Assembly (NCBI GenBank): GCA_965224215.1 | Contig: CBDCYS010000043.1 | Coordinates: forward strand, 62,001 to 126,000 | DNA: 64,000 nucleotides | DNA from: CBDCYS01 sp965224215 | Lineage (GTDB): Bacteria; Acidobacteriota; Terriglobia; Bryobacterales; UBA6623 | Direction: 5' to 3' | Shown here: positions 1 to 8,606 of the stretch, in pieces | Layout of the letters: each line of letters starts with the position of its first letter | Position numbering within the stretch: the stretch's first letter is position 1 | Program-made: the position numbers and the translations under genes | Notes under the pieces: generated by a model | The model's input: only the letters and a program-made list of their open reading frames with translations | Told to the model about the DNA's origin: nothing | Databases searched by the model: none

Positions 1-443
1 GATGTCGATCGGACCCTCTAGCTGAGAAACGGCTTCATGCGCATCGCCGACTACGACGTTGACGATGTCGCTGACACCCGCCTTGGCGAAGATTTCTCGC
101 GCTGTAGCCGCCACGTCCGGCTCAATCTCAAACGTGGTCAGCTTCCCGCCGGTGGCTCTCAGGCCTAGAGAGAACCAAAGCCCCGAGTACCCGGTTGACG
201 TGCCGATCTCGACCGCATGCTTTGCCCCGATCGCCTCGGTGAGTGTGCGGATTAGTCTTCCATCCTCTATCGGCACATTCATGCGCCGCGGCACTTGCTT
301 GCTGACATCGAGGATGAGCCTCTCAGCGTCGTCTTTTGCGAGGGCTGGTTGCCGAGTGTTCCGCGGCGTTGCGCCAACAGCAGAACCGCTCCCATAACCA
401 GCACAGCGGCCATGGCCCCTACGATTGCTTTCGTAAATCTCAT
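1..443 (-). pseudogene. Secreted-type SAM O-methyltransferase, frameshifted, cut by window edge
   Basis: Reading leftward from ATG at 443, preceded by a good GAGGAG ribosome site, the frame encodes a hydrophobic signal-like segment (MRFTKAIVGAMAAVLVMGAV...) up to about 380. The conserved methyltransferase sequence then continues in another frame: AKDDAERLILDV, NVPIEDGRL and the SAM-binding VEIGTSTGYSGLW, followed by LTTFEIEPD and GDAHEAV. This order is that of the class I O-methyltransferase (catechol/caffeoyl-CoA-like, Methyltransf_24) family, in which forms with a signal sequence occur. The change of frame around 370-390 implies an indel, so the gene is broken or the base call is wrong. The C-terminus lies beyond base 1. 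The family assignment is firm; the substrate is unknown. Confidence 0.7.
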
Positions 444-729
444 GTCTGAACTCCTCGGCACATCTACAATTTCGGCTGAGCTGCCCGCCCTCACGCTCAG
501 TCCACCGCGGACCCAAACGTCGCTCGCCGATGTCCAAGACGTCTGATCGGTGAGGCGCGTTATCCCATGAAAGTTAAATCGAGGCAAAAGTTCATTGGCA
601 GTGGATCGCGAAGTCGGCCCATGGGAAGCGCGCCGTTCGACTCCCTGATCAGCCGCGGGTAGATCCTCCGTAGTCGGCGTCGTTTGATCCGTAATTATCT
701 ACTTGACACAAGGTCATAACCATAGTATA

Positions 730-882
730 CTATTCTAGTGATCGGGTTGTCTTCTTTCCTTTCAGTTCTTTGTCGTCCTTCTCGTGCGCTACTCGGTGAA
801 GTTCTTCGCGTACCTTCTTCGGGAAGATCCTCCGCATCGCTTCGTCGGTCGTTAGATCCTTCTCTGGTTTCTTTCTGGTCAT
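730..882 (-). CDS. 50-aa basic protein of IS-B, divergent from the transposase
   Basis: The short gene reads MTRKKPEKDLTTDEAMRRIF and continues with a Lys/Arg/Glu-rich stretch to a stop at 730. Its start codon lies 4 bp from the transposase start, and the two ATGs form a perfect palindrome CATAGCTATG (880-889). The same 50-codon frame is kept in the second IS-B copy with only a small change near the end. Similar short ORFs accompany other ISXO2-type transposases as far as I recall, but no function is assigned. A DNA-binding or regulatory role is only a guess from its basic character. Confidence 0.55.
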   Translation of the reverse strand: MTRKKPEKDLTTDEAMRRIFPKKVREELHRVAHEKDDKELKGKKTTRSLE

Positions 883-886
883 AGCT

Positions 887-1822
887 ATGGCTTCCACCGC
901 AAATATCGATTTGATGACGCTAATGGACCGGTTCCACTCTGAAGAGAAATGCCGCTCCTACCTTGAGGGCTTACGCTGGCCCAAGGGTATACAGTGCCCA
1001 CGATGCGAAAACGAGAAGATCTCTCGAATCCACAAGCGCGGACAGTTCGATTGCGACTCATGCCGGTACCAGTTCTCCGTTACCGCCGGGACAATCTTCC
1101 ATGATTCTCACTTGCCGCTTCCCAAGTGGTTCGCGGCCATCTACCTGATGTGCGAATCCCGCAAAGGGATTTCGGCCAACCAACTCAAGCGCACCCTGAA
1201 AGTAGCCTACAAGACCGCTTGGTATCTCTGCCATCGTATCCGAGCCGCCATGAAGGACGCCGACACCGAGCCCCTTGAAGGCACCGTCGAAGTCGATGAG
1301 ACCTGGGTCGGCGGTAAGGCCAAGGGCATGGGCCGGGGATACACGGGGAACAAAACGATGGTTCTCGGGGCTATCGAACGCGATGGCAATATCCGGCTGA
1401 CGGTCGGCAAGCGGCGCAATCGCGAAACGCTTCACGGATTCATTGAGGAGCACGCCCCGGATGCCGAGAACATCTATACCGACGACTACGAAGCCTACAA
1501 AGGCATTGGCGATGAGAAAACCAAGCACGAGAGCGTAAACCATTCCGCTGACGAGTGGGTTCGCGGCGATGTCCACACGAACTCGATCGAGGGCGCGTTC
1601 TCGCTCTTCAAGCGGTCTGTTGTCGGTGCCTATCATAAAGTCAGCGTGAAGCATCTTCCTGCCTACCTTGATGAGTTCGAGTTTCGGTTCGACAATCGGA
1701 ACAATCCGTATTTGTTTCGGGACACCCTGCTGCGGCTCATTAACTCGGACTCCCTGAAGTATAAGGATCTAATAGGGAAATCTGCTGCTGACAGCACGCA
1801 CGGAGCTGCTTTATCCGCTTGA
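887..1822 (+). CDS. IS1595-family (ISXO2-type) transposase of IS-B1
   Basis: 311 aa. The N-terminus carries a zinc ribbon (CPRCENEKI ... CDSCRYQFSVTAGTIF), followed by the ISXO2 DDE domain: VEVDETWVGGK gives the first Asp, YTDDYEAY the second, and NSIEGAFSLFKR lies in the third-residue region; the chain ends HLPAYLDEFEFRFDNR. The protein looks full length and is identical to that of the second copy, so it may be active. The start at 887 is ambiguous because it abuts the divergent small gene; ATG at 914 is an in-frame alternative. Its 3' end overlaps the cargo gene by 83 bp. Confidence 0.92.
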   Translation: MASTANIDLMTLMDRFHSEEKCRSYLEGLRWPKGIQCPRCENEKISRIHKRGQFDCDSCRYQFSVTAGTIFHDSHLPLPKWFAAIYLMCESRKGISANQLKRTLKVAYKTAWYLCHRIRAAMKDADTEPLEGTVEVDETWVGGKAKGMGRGYTGNKTMVLGAIERDGNIRLTVGKRRNRETLHGFIEEHAPDAENIYTDDYEAYKGIGDEKTKHESVNHSADEWVRGDVHTNSIEGAFSLFKRSVVGAYHKVSVKHLPAYLDEFEFRFDNRNNPYLFRDTLLRLINSDSLKYKDLIGKSAADSTHGAALSA

Positions 1823-2540
1823 GAACCGCGTCCATTTCACTGTGAAATGCCCCTCCAGCCAAATCCATCTCCTGACTCATCTCTCGAATGTGCACCTGTA
1901 GACTCGCCTGAAACGATTCTAGACTAGAAATAGTCTGTTGAAGCGGAGCCCCAATAGATCGGATCAGTGGGAGAAGCGACTGAATTTCATCTGGTCCCTG
2001 CCGCTTCCGGACCCAATCAGACCATCCGGTTATGCTTTCGATGAGTAGGTCAACGTTGCGCTTTACGGGACCCGAGCGAATCCTCATAATGCTCGCCTGC
2101 CGATTGATCTTTTTTGATACCTTTACGACTCCTGCGTGGATCGCGCGGTGCGAGGATGTATCTGGACGTTTTGAAGCATTCGACGCGATCTCGCCCATCC
2201 GCTGATTTATTGCCGTAATCTTGGGGATGTCCACTTGTAGTTGGTGAATTGCAGCCTCCGCGTCCTTTCTGAAATCCAAATATCCCTTACGACCAACCGT
2301 CTGTAGCGGCTTTGATTTGGAGCGTTGCCAAACGACGACACCAGTGGTCACCAAGACAAGAAACAGGGTTCCGAGCGCACCTAGGCCCAAAAAAACCCAT
2401 TGCTGATCCGCTCCGGTAATCCAAGCGTATATTGTTCCACCTGCTGCTAACACGGAGTACACCACGCCAGCGTAGAAAGCCTGAAGTATAAAGTTGATAG
2501 CCTCATTGGCAATTTTCTGCCTAGCGGATGGCGATAGCAT
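1740..2540 (-). CDS. IS-B cargo: 266-aa protein with two membrane segments and a long helical tail
   Basis: I do not recognise a family. Residues about 17-70 form two hydrophobic segments (FYAGVVYSVLAAGGTIYAWI and the LGLGALGTLFLVLVTTGVVVW region), followed by about 190 residues rich in heptad-like helix and ending with Cys-Cys (LRACCQQQ). The predicted form is a membrane-anchored coiled protein. It lies inside the element boundaries, convergent with the transposase, and a second copy at 32606-33406 is intact with one visible substitution (H to N in the LQVHIREM region). Retention in both copies argues that it is a true passenger. A weak promoter-like TTGACG lies in the right terminal repeat. 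Confidence 0.8.
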   Translation of the reverse strand: MLSPSARQKIANEAINFILQAFYAGVVYSVLAAGGTIYAWITGADQQWVFLGLGALGTLFLVLVTTGVVVWQRSKSKPLQTVGRKGYLDFRKDAEAAIHQLQVDIPKITAINQRMGEIASNASKRPDTSSHRAIHAGVVKVSKKINRQASIMRIRSGPVKRNVDLLIESITGWSDWVRKRQGPDEIQSLLPLIRSIGAPLQQTISSLESFQASLQVHIREMSQEMDLAGGAFHSEMDAVLKRIKQLRACCQQQISLLDPYTSGSPS

Positions 2541-2836
2541 AAAAGCGAGGCTACCACGGCACCCACCCCTGCGTCAAGTAGATAATTACGGTTTGATCCA
2601 GCAACCTGGATCTTCTAGATCATGAGTTGGCCGTTACAGGGGATTTAATTCCGAAAGAATCTACCTTCGGAGCAGTCGTAGGGATGTCAACCGAACCTCG
2701 CCCCGCGGCCTCCTTGTTGGGGTGTGCTGCAAGACCACCTGTCGCATCAGTCGATTCAGCCGCCTCGATCGCTACGGCGGCACCTGGGAGCATCACCCGT
2801 AACCAGGATAGCCAGTCATGCGAATCCTCAACCAGA

Positions 2837-3205
2837 ATGGGCACGTTAGGTCGGATTCTTACGCTTTGGGTATCCCTGCTTGGCATACTCCCCGCAGCGG
2901 CGAAACTCGACGGGCAATGGCTGCTTGAGTTTCAAACGGAGGATGCCCTCGGGAGTGCCGCTCTCAGCCTCGAAACAGAAGAGTCGACCCTCAATGTAAA
3001 GCTGCGGATTGACCGTCACCAGTTGGTCGGCACGGCGGCCTTGACGGGCAACGATTTTGAGGTCGACCTGCGGCACGCCGTGCAGCCTGGGTCACCGAAT
3101 CACAGCTCGCGACTTTTTCTCAGAGGCCGCCTTGTCGGGGAGCATCTCAGGGGAACCTGGAATGACGGCGAGCACCAGGGTGAATGGATAGGAACCCGAC
3201 ACTGA
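2837..3205 (+). CDS. Small secreted hypothetical protein
   Basis: 122 aa from ATG 2837. The frame is open further upstream, but the start was chosen because a signal peptide (GRILTLWVSLLGILPAAA) follows directly. The mature part is beta-rich (LDGQWLLEFQTED ... LRGTWNDGEHQGEWIGTRH), resembling small extracytoplasmic beta-sandwich or lipocalin-like proteins found in acidobacterial genomes. No catalytic motif is visible. It stands alone just right of IS-B1; 2599-2836 holds nothing recognisable. Confidence 0.55.
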   Translation: MGTLGRILTLWVSLLGILPAAAKLDGQWLLEFQTEDALGSAALSLETEESTLNVKLRIDRHQLVGTAALTGNDFEVDLRHAVQPGSPNHSSRLFLRGRLVGEHLRGTWNDGEHQGEWIGTRH

Positions 3206-3519
3206 CCGAAAGGCTGACCTCGGGAAGAGAAGATCGCGACTCACTGGAGGCATACTGACCGTAAATCCGCCGAGCAAGTTTTCGACTTGCTTGACTACAC
3301 GGCCAGTGGCCGCGCTGAATCAGCACTTCGCCGTTGATGAGGATTTGAGGGGCTCTGGGCGATTGGATGCAGGCGCCTGCACGGTAGCGCAGTAACTCGA
3401 AATCGAGTCCCTTCAGGGGCTACCTGGGCCCGGGATCCATAGGGAGCGACATCGCTGGTTTTCGCTACGGATTCTAGGTTCGGATCACAGGGGGCGCAAT
3501 GAGCTAGACTCAGTCACGA
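3206..3519. other. Intergenic stretch without recognisable gene
   Basis: No ORF with coding character, RNA gene or clear promoter was seen in these 314 bases, which separate the small secreted protein from the broken cytochrome gene. Confidence 0.5.
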
Positions 3520-3964
3520 ATGAAGATTCGTCCTGTCTCTTTACAGGTATTGGCGATGGCGCTCGTTTGGGCTATCGGCTCAAGGCCGTTTGCTATCGGT
3601 CAGGATCCGTCACAAGAGACGTTCCGTCCGAAAATCCCTAAGACATGGGTTGACGCTGAGATGGCCGACCTCGAGCTGCCATTGGCCAAGCCGGAGTTTT
3701 CTCCCGTTCACGTCTCCGCCGACTACTACTACCGACTCAAGATTCGTCCAGTCTATCGGAGCTATCCAGTCTACATGCCAGGTCGCGAGCCTGTGGGTTA
3801 CATTGAATCGCTGCTCGACAAGGCGCCAGAGATCATATTCGATGCTTCGTCGCTGAAGACCAAAGACGACTGGATCCGCGCCGGCGGAGATGGTTTTCGA
3901 CGCACCGGTCTCATACATTCCTTACTCGCGCGAGGAATTGGATTTTCTCTAGATGGGTATCCGG

Positions 3965-3993
3965 TTGACTCAGGTAGCCCCAAGATGTAGTAT
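3965..3993 (+). promoter_or_regulatory. IS-A transposase promoter with -35 in the terminal repeat
   Basis: TTGACT (3965-3970), a 17-bp spacer and TAGTAT (3988-3993) stand only 8 nt before the ATG at 4002. No room is left for an ordinary leader or ribosome site, so the message should be leaderless or nearly so. The same arrangement is present in the other IS-A copies. Confidence 0.6.
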
Positions 3994-4001
3994 GCCGGCA
4001 G

Positions 4002-4964
4002 ATGGAAGATTACCCTCAGAACCTGACAGAATTCGAGGCCCGTTTTAGCAGTGAGGAGGCCTGCCGGGAGTATCTGTTCCGGCTGCGCTGGCCGGACGGT
4101 TTCCGCTGTCCGGGTTGCGGTTGTGGAAAGTCGTGGCCTTTGCGAAAAGTGCTGCTGCAGTGCGCTGCGTGTGGGCGCCAAACCTCGGTGACCGCCGGGA
4201 CCATCTTTCAGGACACGCGCAGCCCTTTGCCGTTGTGGTTTCGTGCGATGTGGTGGGTCACCACCCAAAAGACCGGAGCCAGCGCTTTGGGACTGCAAAG
4301 AGTGTTGGGGCTCAACAGGTACGAAACGGCTTGGACCTGGCTGCACAAAATGCGGCGCGCGATGGTGCGGCCGGGACGGGATTTGCTCGCCGGGACGGTG
4401 GAAGTCGATGAAAGCTACTGGGGCGGGCTCGAAGAGGGCCTGCGGGGCCGAAACCTGAAAAACAAAGGATTGATCGCAGTAGCCGCTCAAGAGGATGGGC
4501 GGGGTATCGGCCGGATTCGCATGAAGAGAATCGAGGATGCCTCGGGCGAGAGCCTGTTGCTTTTCGTGGAGGAGTGCATCGAGCCGGGCAGCGTGGTGCA
4601 TACCGACGGCTGGCCCGGTTACTCCGGGTTGAAAAAGGAAGGCTACGTCCATCAGGTCACAGTTGTCAGCAGGCAGGAGCAGTCCGCGTCGGAATTGATG
4701 CCCCGCGTCCACCGCGTGATGTCACTGCTCAAGCGCTGGCTGCTGGCCACCCATCAGGGCGCCGTGAGCCACAAACATCTGGACTACTACCTGGACGAGT
4801 TCACCTTCCGTTTCAACCGCCGCAAATCCAAAAGCCGCGGCAAACTCTTCTATCGGCTCGTCCAGCAGGCGGTAGCCGTGGATCCGGCGACTTACAAGAT
4901 GATTGTTCACCCGGTTACAGAACCCAAGAAAATCCCCAAACCACAAGATATTGGGGCTACCTGA
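4002..4964 (+). CDS. IS1595-family transposase of IS-A1
   Basis: 320 aa, with an N-terminal zinc ribbon (CPGCGCGKSW ... CAACGRQTSVTAGTIFQDT) followed by an ISXO2-type DDE domain: VEVDESYWGG, HTDGWPGYSGL, and the C-terminal KHLDYYLDEFTFRFNRR. Full length and intact. The start is fixed by the promoter 8 nt upstream. A long antisense frame across it is a codon-bias shadow. Confidence 0.93.
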   Translation: MEDYPQNLTEFEARFSSEEACREYLFRLRWPDGFRCPGCGCGKSWPLRKVLLQCAACGRQTSVTAGTIFQDTRSPLPLWFRAMWWVTTQKTGASALGLQRVLGLNRYETAWTWLHKMRRAMVRPGRDLLAGTVEVDESYWGGLEEGLRGRNLKNKGLIAVAAQEDGRGIGRIRMKRIEDASGESLLLFVEECIEPGSVVHTDGWPGYSGLKKEGYVHQVTVVSRQEQSASELMPRVHRVMSLLKRWLLATHQGAVSHKHLDYYLDEFTFRFNRRKSKSRGKLFYRLVQQAVAVDPATYKMIVHPVTEPKKIPKPQDIGAT

Positions 4965-6258
4965 GTCAACCGGATACCCATCTTTCTCTATTTCCGATGG
5001 GTTGGACAGATGAACCTGCCGGAGCCCGCTAACGGGATCGTGCCGTACTTTCGTCTAGTCGTCCGCGAGAAAGGCAAACTCGAAGTAGGGTGGCTCTCGT
5101 GCGTCCAGTGTCATAGCCGTGTGATGCCCGACGGTGGCGTAATCAATGGAGCTCAAGGTAACTTCCCCAACGTTGCGCTCGGCTTTGGGTCAGAAGTGGA
5201 AGGAGCGTGTAACACCAATCGTTTTCTCTTCACAACGCCATGGATCGAACCGGATCCAGTCGACAGTGTCGATAAGATGGATCTCGACGAGATTTACGAT
5301 CTGCATGCGGCGATCCCGCCTGGAGTGATCGCGAGGCATCGAACAAGTCCGTTTCACCCGGTTCAGGTACCGGATCTGATCGGAGTAAAGGATCGGAAGT
5401 ATTTAGACCGTACCGGGTTGCAGCAGCACGGTGGAGCCGCGGACATGATGCGGTACGCAGCGCTGAATCAAGGGGGCGACAACCTTGCAAATTTCGGTGG
5501 TTTCATTCCGATGAGTCTTCGGACTCCTGACGGCAAGCTACCCGAACCGGACTCCGGTTCGAGTCGACAGACAACGCGTTACAGCGATGAACAACTCTAT
5601 GCTCTGGCTCTGTATATCTACTCGTTGGAGCCGCCTGAGAATCCGAACCCATTCGACGAAACGGCTGCTCGCGGCAAGGATGTTTTCACTGATCAAGGAT
5701 GCGGAGGTTGCCACACGCCTCCTCTGTACACGAACAATAAGCTGACGCCGGCTCAAGGCTTCGAGATCCCAACCGAGCACAGGGAGAAATACGACATTTT
5801 GGACGTGTCGGTGGGGACCGATCCTGGGCTCACGATGGAAACCCGGCGTGGCACAGGGTATTACAAAGTTCCTTCACTCCAGGGTGTTTGGTATCGGGGT
5901 CCGTTCGGACACGACGGTTCCGTGCGGACACTTGAGGACTGGTTTGATCCAGCCCGCCTGGAAGACGACTACCTGCCGACTGGGTTCATTGGATACGGCG
6001 TGAAAAACAGAGCTGTACCCGGCCACGAGTTCGGACTCGATCTGTCGCCAGACGACAAAGCAGCGTTGATCGCGTTCTTGAAGACTCTTTGACAGTCGTG
6101 AGCCGGGCCGGCGATCAAATCTCTGAGTGCCAGCCCTTCCTCGCCAGAGATTTGCCGAAAAGACCACCAAACGTGACTGCGCAGCATTTCTGACCGCCAT
6201 AATCGCCCGCATCCTTAGAACCGTAGAAATCGCCAAGCCAGCCCAAGAGGTGAAAAGA

Positions 6259-6705
6259 GTGAGTGAACCGGTTTCGATCACAGCCGCCGTGGCTTTCATG
6301 CACCCTCAAGATGTTGGGAAGCTCTTCGTGCCGAGTTCCATGCGCGACCCGCTGACACTCGTCCCACAATACTCCCGGGACGAGGACGGCGTCGACAGCG
6401 TGAAGGTCCTGATGGCGACGTCCCACCTGGTCGTCTTCGAGGCTTTCCGCCCGAAGGACGCGATCGACCGCCTACACGCGCATCCCGACCACGAGTCCAT
6501 CGGCTACCAGAAAGAGGGGCGTGTCCGCATGCGGATCGGCGAAGAGACTTTCATCGTCCAAGCAGGGGACACCTACCGCCATCCGATCGGCGTGCTGCAT
6601 CAACATGAGGTGCTCGAGGACTCGGTCCGCATTGAGGTCAAATATTATCCGGACGGCCATGCGACCGAGTCGTGGAACACACTCGTTGGCCCACGTCGGG
6701 GCTGA
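6259..6705 (+). CDS. Cupin-domain protein
   Basis: About 148 aa from GTG 6259, chosen because AGAGG stands 8 nt before it; an open frame continues back to 6127, and ATG 6298 is an alternative. Cupin motif 1 is visible as DRLHAHPDHESIGYQKEGRVRM and motif 2 as GDTYRHPIGVLHQHEVLEDS, giving a His/Glu metal site in a single beta-barrel. No substrate can be named. It follows the cytochrome remnant by about 170 bp and may be independent. Confidence 0.7.
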   Translation: MSEPVSITAAVAFMHPQDVGKLFVPSSMRDPLTLVPQYSRDEDGVDSVKVLMATSHLVVFEAFRPKDAIDRLHAHPDHESIGYQKEGRVRMRIGEETFIVQAGDTYRHPIGVLHQHEVLEDSVRIEVKYYPDGHATESWNTLVGPRRG

Positions 6706-7041
6706 TTCCGAAGTCCGCGAGATGACGGCCGGCCCGGGGCCCTAATGGCTACAAGCTAGTGAGCCGTCTAAGTAATTCGGGTTCGTCCAGGCACTGCGTG
6801 TCCGTCTACCCTTAGCGAGAGCGGAACTGGGAAAACTTGGATCGCGCTGGGAGTCCCTAGTGGTAGGGGATCGCAGGCTGGTACTCGTGAGGGGATCGCC
6901 CTCTACTGCGACCTGGTTAAGGAAACGCTGTGGCTGGTTGCAGACGAGGAGGACGCCGAGAGACTTGTCGTGCGCAAAAAATATGTACGCCCTTCTTTTC
7001 AAGGACTTGGAGCTTGCTCTGCTGTGCGATCCTGACACTCT
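6706..7041. other. Gene-poor stretch with a possible gene fragment
   Basis: A short open stretch on the plus strand (about 6815-7040) translates with a P-loop-like SESGTGKTW and then a coding-looking LYCDLVKETLWLVADEEDAE before a stop, but has no start or recognisable family. It is probably a remnant left among mobile elements. Nothing else was seen. Confidence 0.3.
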
Positions 7042-7880
7042 ATGCTGGCTTGTTCCGGTCCCGTCTCGAGTCTTGTTCACCTCGTTTCGACGGCTGCTCA
7101 CCTGCTGAAAGACCTTGCTTGCCTGACGACGTCAAGCTTCAGGTCGCGGAGTGAGCTCGCCGTCGAGAATCTGTTTCTCCGCAAACAGTTGGCCCTGTAC
7201 CAGGAGCGCGCAGTCAAGCCGCGCCGAGCAGTCGACGCGACGAGGTTGCTCATGGTCGTTCTCGCCAGGTTCTTCGACTGGCGAAGCGCCCTCGTCATTG
7301 TCAACCCCGATACTCTCGTCCGCTGGCACCGCAAAGGATTTCGCCTGTTCTGGCGGTGGAAGTCCAAGCCCCGCGGACGACCGAAGCTTCCCGCTAATCT
7401 GCGCGATCTGATCGAAGCCATGGCTGACGACAATCCCACCTGGGCGAAGCGCGGATGGCCAACGAACTACTGCTCAAACTAGGCTTGAGTGTGTCGCCAC
7501 GCACGGTAGGGAAATATCTTCGTGATCGGCCCACAGGTCGTACGCCCGATCCGGCCCAGCGCTGGCTTACGTTCGTCCGGAACCACGCTCAAGCTGTCAT
7601 AGCGTGTGACTTCTTCGTCGTGGTCACCGCCAGTTTCCGCGTCCTCTACGTGTTCGTCGTTGTGGAAGTGGGCAGGCGGAAAATTCTGCATCACAACGTC
7701 ACCGCACATCCGACGGCAGAGTGGACCTTGCAGCAATTCCGGGAGACCATCCCGGCAGAACATTCTTATCGTTTCGTCATTAACGATCGGGACCGCTTTC
7801 CAACCGACGAAGTTGTCCGCTCAAGACCAATCAATGGCGGTCTGCATCATGAATATTTCCTGGAGAAAGTGGCGGCTTGA
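7042..7880 (+). pseudogene. Integrase/transposase (rve-type) remnant, frameshifted and internally deleted
   Basis: The first part encodes ENLFLRKQLALYQERAVKPRR ... LVRWHRKGFRLFWRWKSK, typical of the helical N-terminus of IS3-like integrase-core proteins. At about 7440 the frame changes (DNPTWG/EARMANELLLKLGL), showing a 1-bp loss. The second part holds the start of the catalytic domain (VIACDFFVVVTASFRVLYVFVV, VINDRDR) but jumps to the family's terminal GLHHEY motif, so the middle of the DDE domain is missing. No terminal repeats were found. Non-functional. Confidence 0.75.
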
Positions 7881-8179
7881 GACTGGACGGATTAGTTGCG
7901 CACGACAACTTAAATTTCAGTGACTCACGGCTGGCGTGTTGAAACGTGTTGCACCCTATGGTTCTTGGGTGCTCTTGACAGCCTAGAAAATTATCCACAG
8001 TCCCCGGCAGCCCGGCGTACCCTCCGTCGTTCGGCCACGTCCCCACCCGTCACAGAAATCCCAGTGTGATGAACGGTGAATCGAGTCACGCAGTATTCTC
8101 CGATAGTCTCAACGTTTTCAACACGGACGGAATATTTGCGCAGCACAACGGGGTTCGTCGCTCAGATCCGGTTTTGACT

Positions 8180-8606
8180 ACCCACAACAGGCAGCGCCCA
8201 GATCCGGCCTAACATCGCCCCAAACAGCTTGCGGTTCAGATGCCCCTCGGCCAGCAGACTGACCGTGCCGCCGGATGAAAAGCCATGGCGCCGCCCCTGC
8301 GGCCTCGGCCCAACGTCCCCTTAGGAAGCTCGGGCGCCGGGCAGGTGCTTCTCTGTGCTCATATCGAGCAACCGCAAGCGGTCAATCAATGCCGCCTCCG
8401 TTGACGGCGTGAGCCACAACGGATCCGTCGGAGGACATTACGGCGTCTTCGACATCCCAGCCGATCTCGCCGGTCAGCGGCTTCAGCGCTTTAGTTCGCA
8501 GGTCCGCTCGCCACAGGCGCAGGAACTCCGATTCTCGGTCGCTGATGAACAGGACCGCCTCCATGCCTGTTTCGAGCGTTTCGAGCGGGCGGTCCGAACA
8601 GCTCAT
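8180..8606 (-). pseudogene. TolB-like beta-propeller fragment (S9 peptidase-type N-terminus?)
   Basis: The reverse strand reads VLFISDRESEFLRLWRADL and VEDAVMSSDGSVVAHAVNGG, which look like blades of a TolB/WD40-like propeller as found at the N-terminus of S9 peptidases. The frame then meets a stop near 8320, with degenerate coding-like sequence beyond it to about 8180. No start or peptidase domain remains. It overlaps the end of the cytochrome-DinB gene by 4 bp. Bases 7881-8180 hold nothing recognisable. Confidence 0.4.

Larger units (their letters stand above)
690..2590 (+). mobile_element. IS-B copy 1: cargo-bearing IS1595-family element, 1901 bp
   Basis: The ends are inverted repeats starting CGTAATTATCTACTTGAC, and the element is flanked by the 8-bp direct repeat GTTTGATC (682-689 and 2591-2598). 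An 8-bp duplication is normal for IS1595-family elements. It holds a transposase (887-1822), a divergent 50-aa gene (730-882) and a 266-aa cargo gene on the opposite strand (1740-2540). A second copy at 32556-34991 is also 1901 bp once its own nested insertion is removed. A promoter-like TTGACA (703-708), 17 bp, TATACT (726-731) points inward from the left end. Confidence 0.93.
3952..4982 (+). mobile_element. IS-A copy 1, IS1595-family, 1031 bp
   Basis: The terminal repeats begin GATGGGTATCCGGTTGACTC on both ends (about 32 bp, near perfect), with the 8-bp TSD TTTCTCTA at 3944-3951 and 4983-4990. One gene fills the element. Five copies lie in the window (3952, 12000, 19175, 20223, 31604), all nearly identical, which indicates recent spread. 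Confidence 0.96.
3520..6092 (+). pseudogene. Diheme cytochrome c (CCP/RoxA-like) gene broken by a +1 shift and by IS-A1
   Basis: The N-terminus has a signal peptide (MKIRPVSLQVLAMALVWAIG) and a conserved region DYYYRLKIRPVYRSYPVYMPG. The C-terminal half, from about 4991, carries two c-type heme motifs, CVQCH (5100-5114) and CGGCH (5700-5714), then RGPFGHDGSVRTLEDWF and PGHEFGLDLSPDD, typical of the cytochrome c peroxidase/MauG/rubber-oxygenase superfamily. IS-A1 (3952-4982) sits inside with TSD TTTCTCTA; removing it and one TSD joins ...YIPYSREELDFL to YFRWVGQMNLP in one frame. That frame differs by one base from the signal-peptide frame, with an extra G in GCCGGCGGAGATG near 3881-3892. The gene therefore has two lesions. 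It was presumably a periplasmic redox enzyme. Confidence 0.88.

Noticed and set aside
6815..7040. P-loop ATPase fragment (SESGTGKTW)
   Set aside because: The motif occurs in a short frame with no other ATPase motif, start or family match, so it is not called as a gene.
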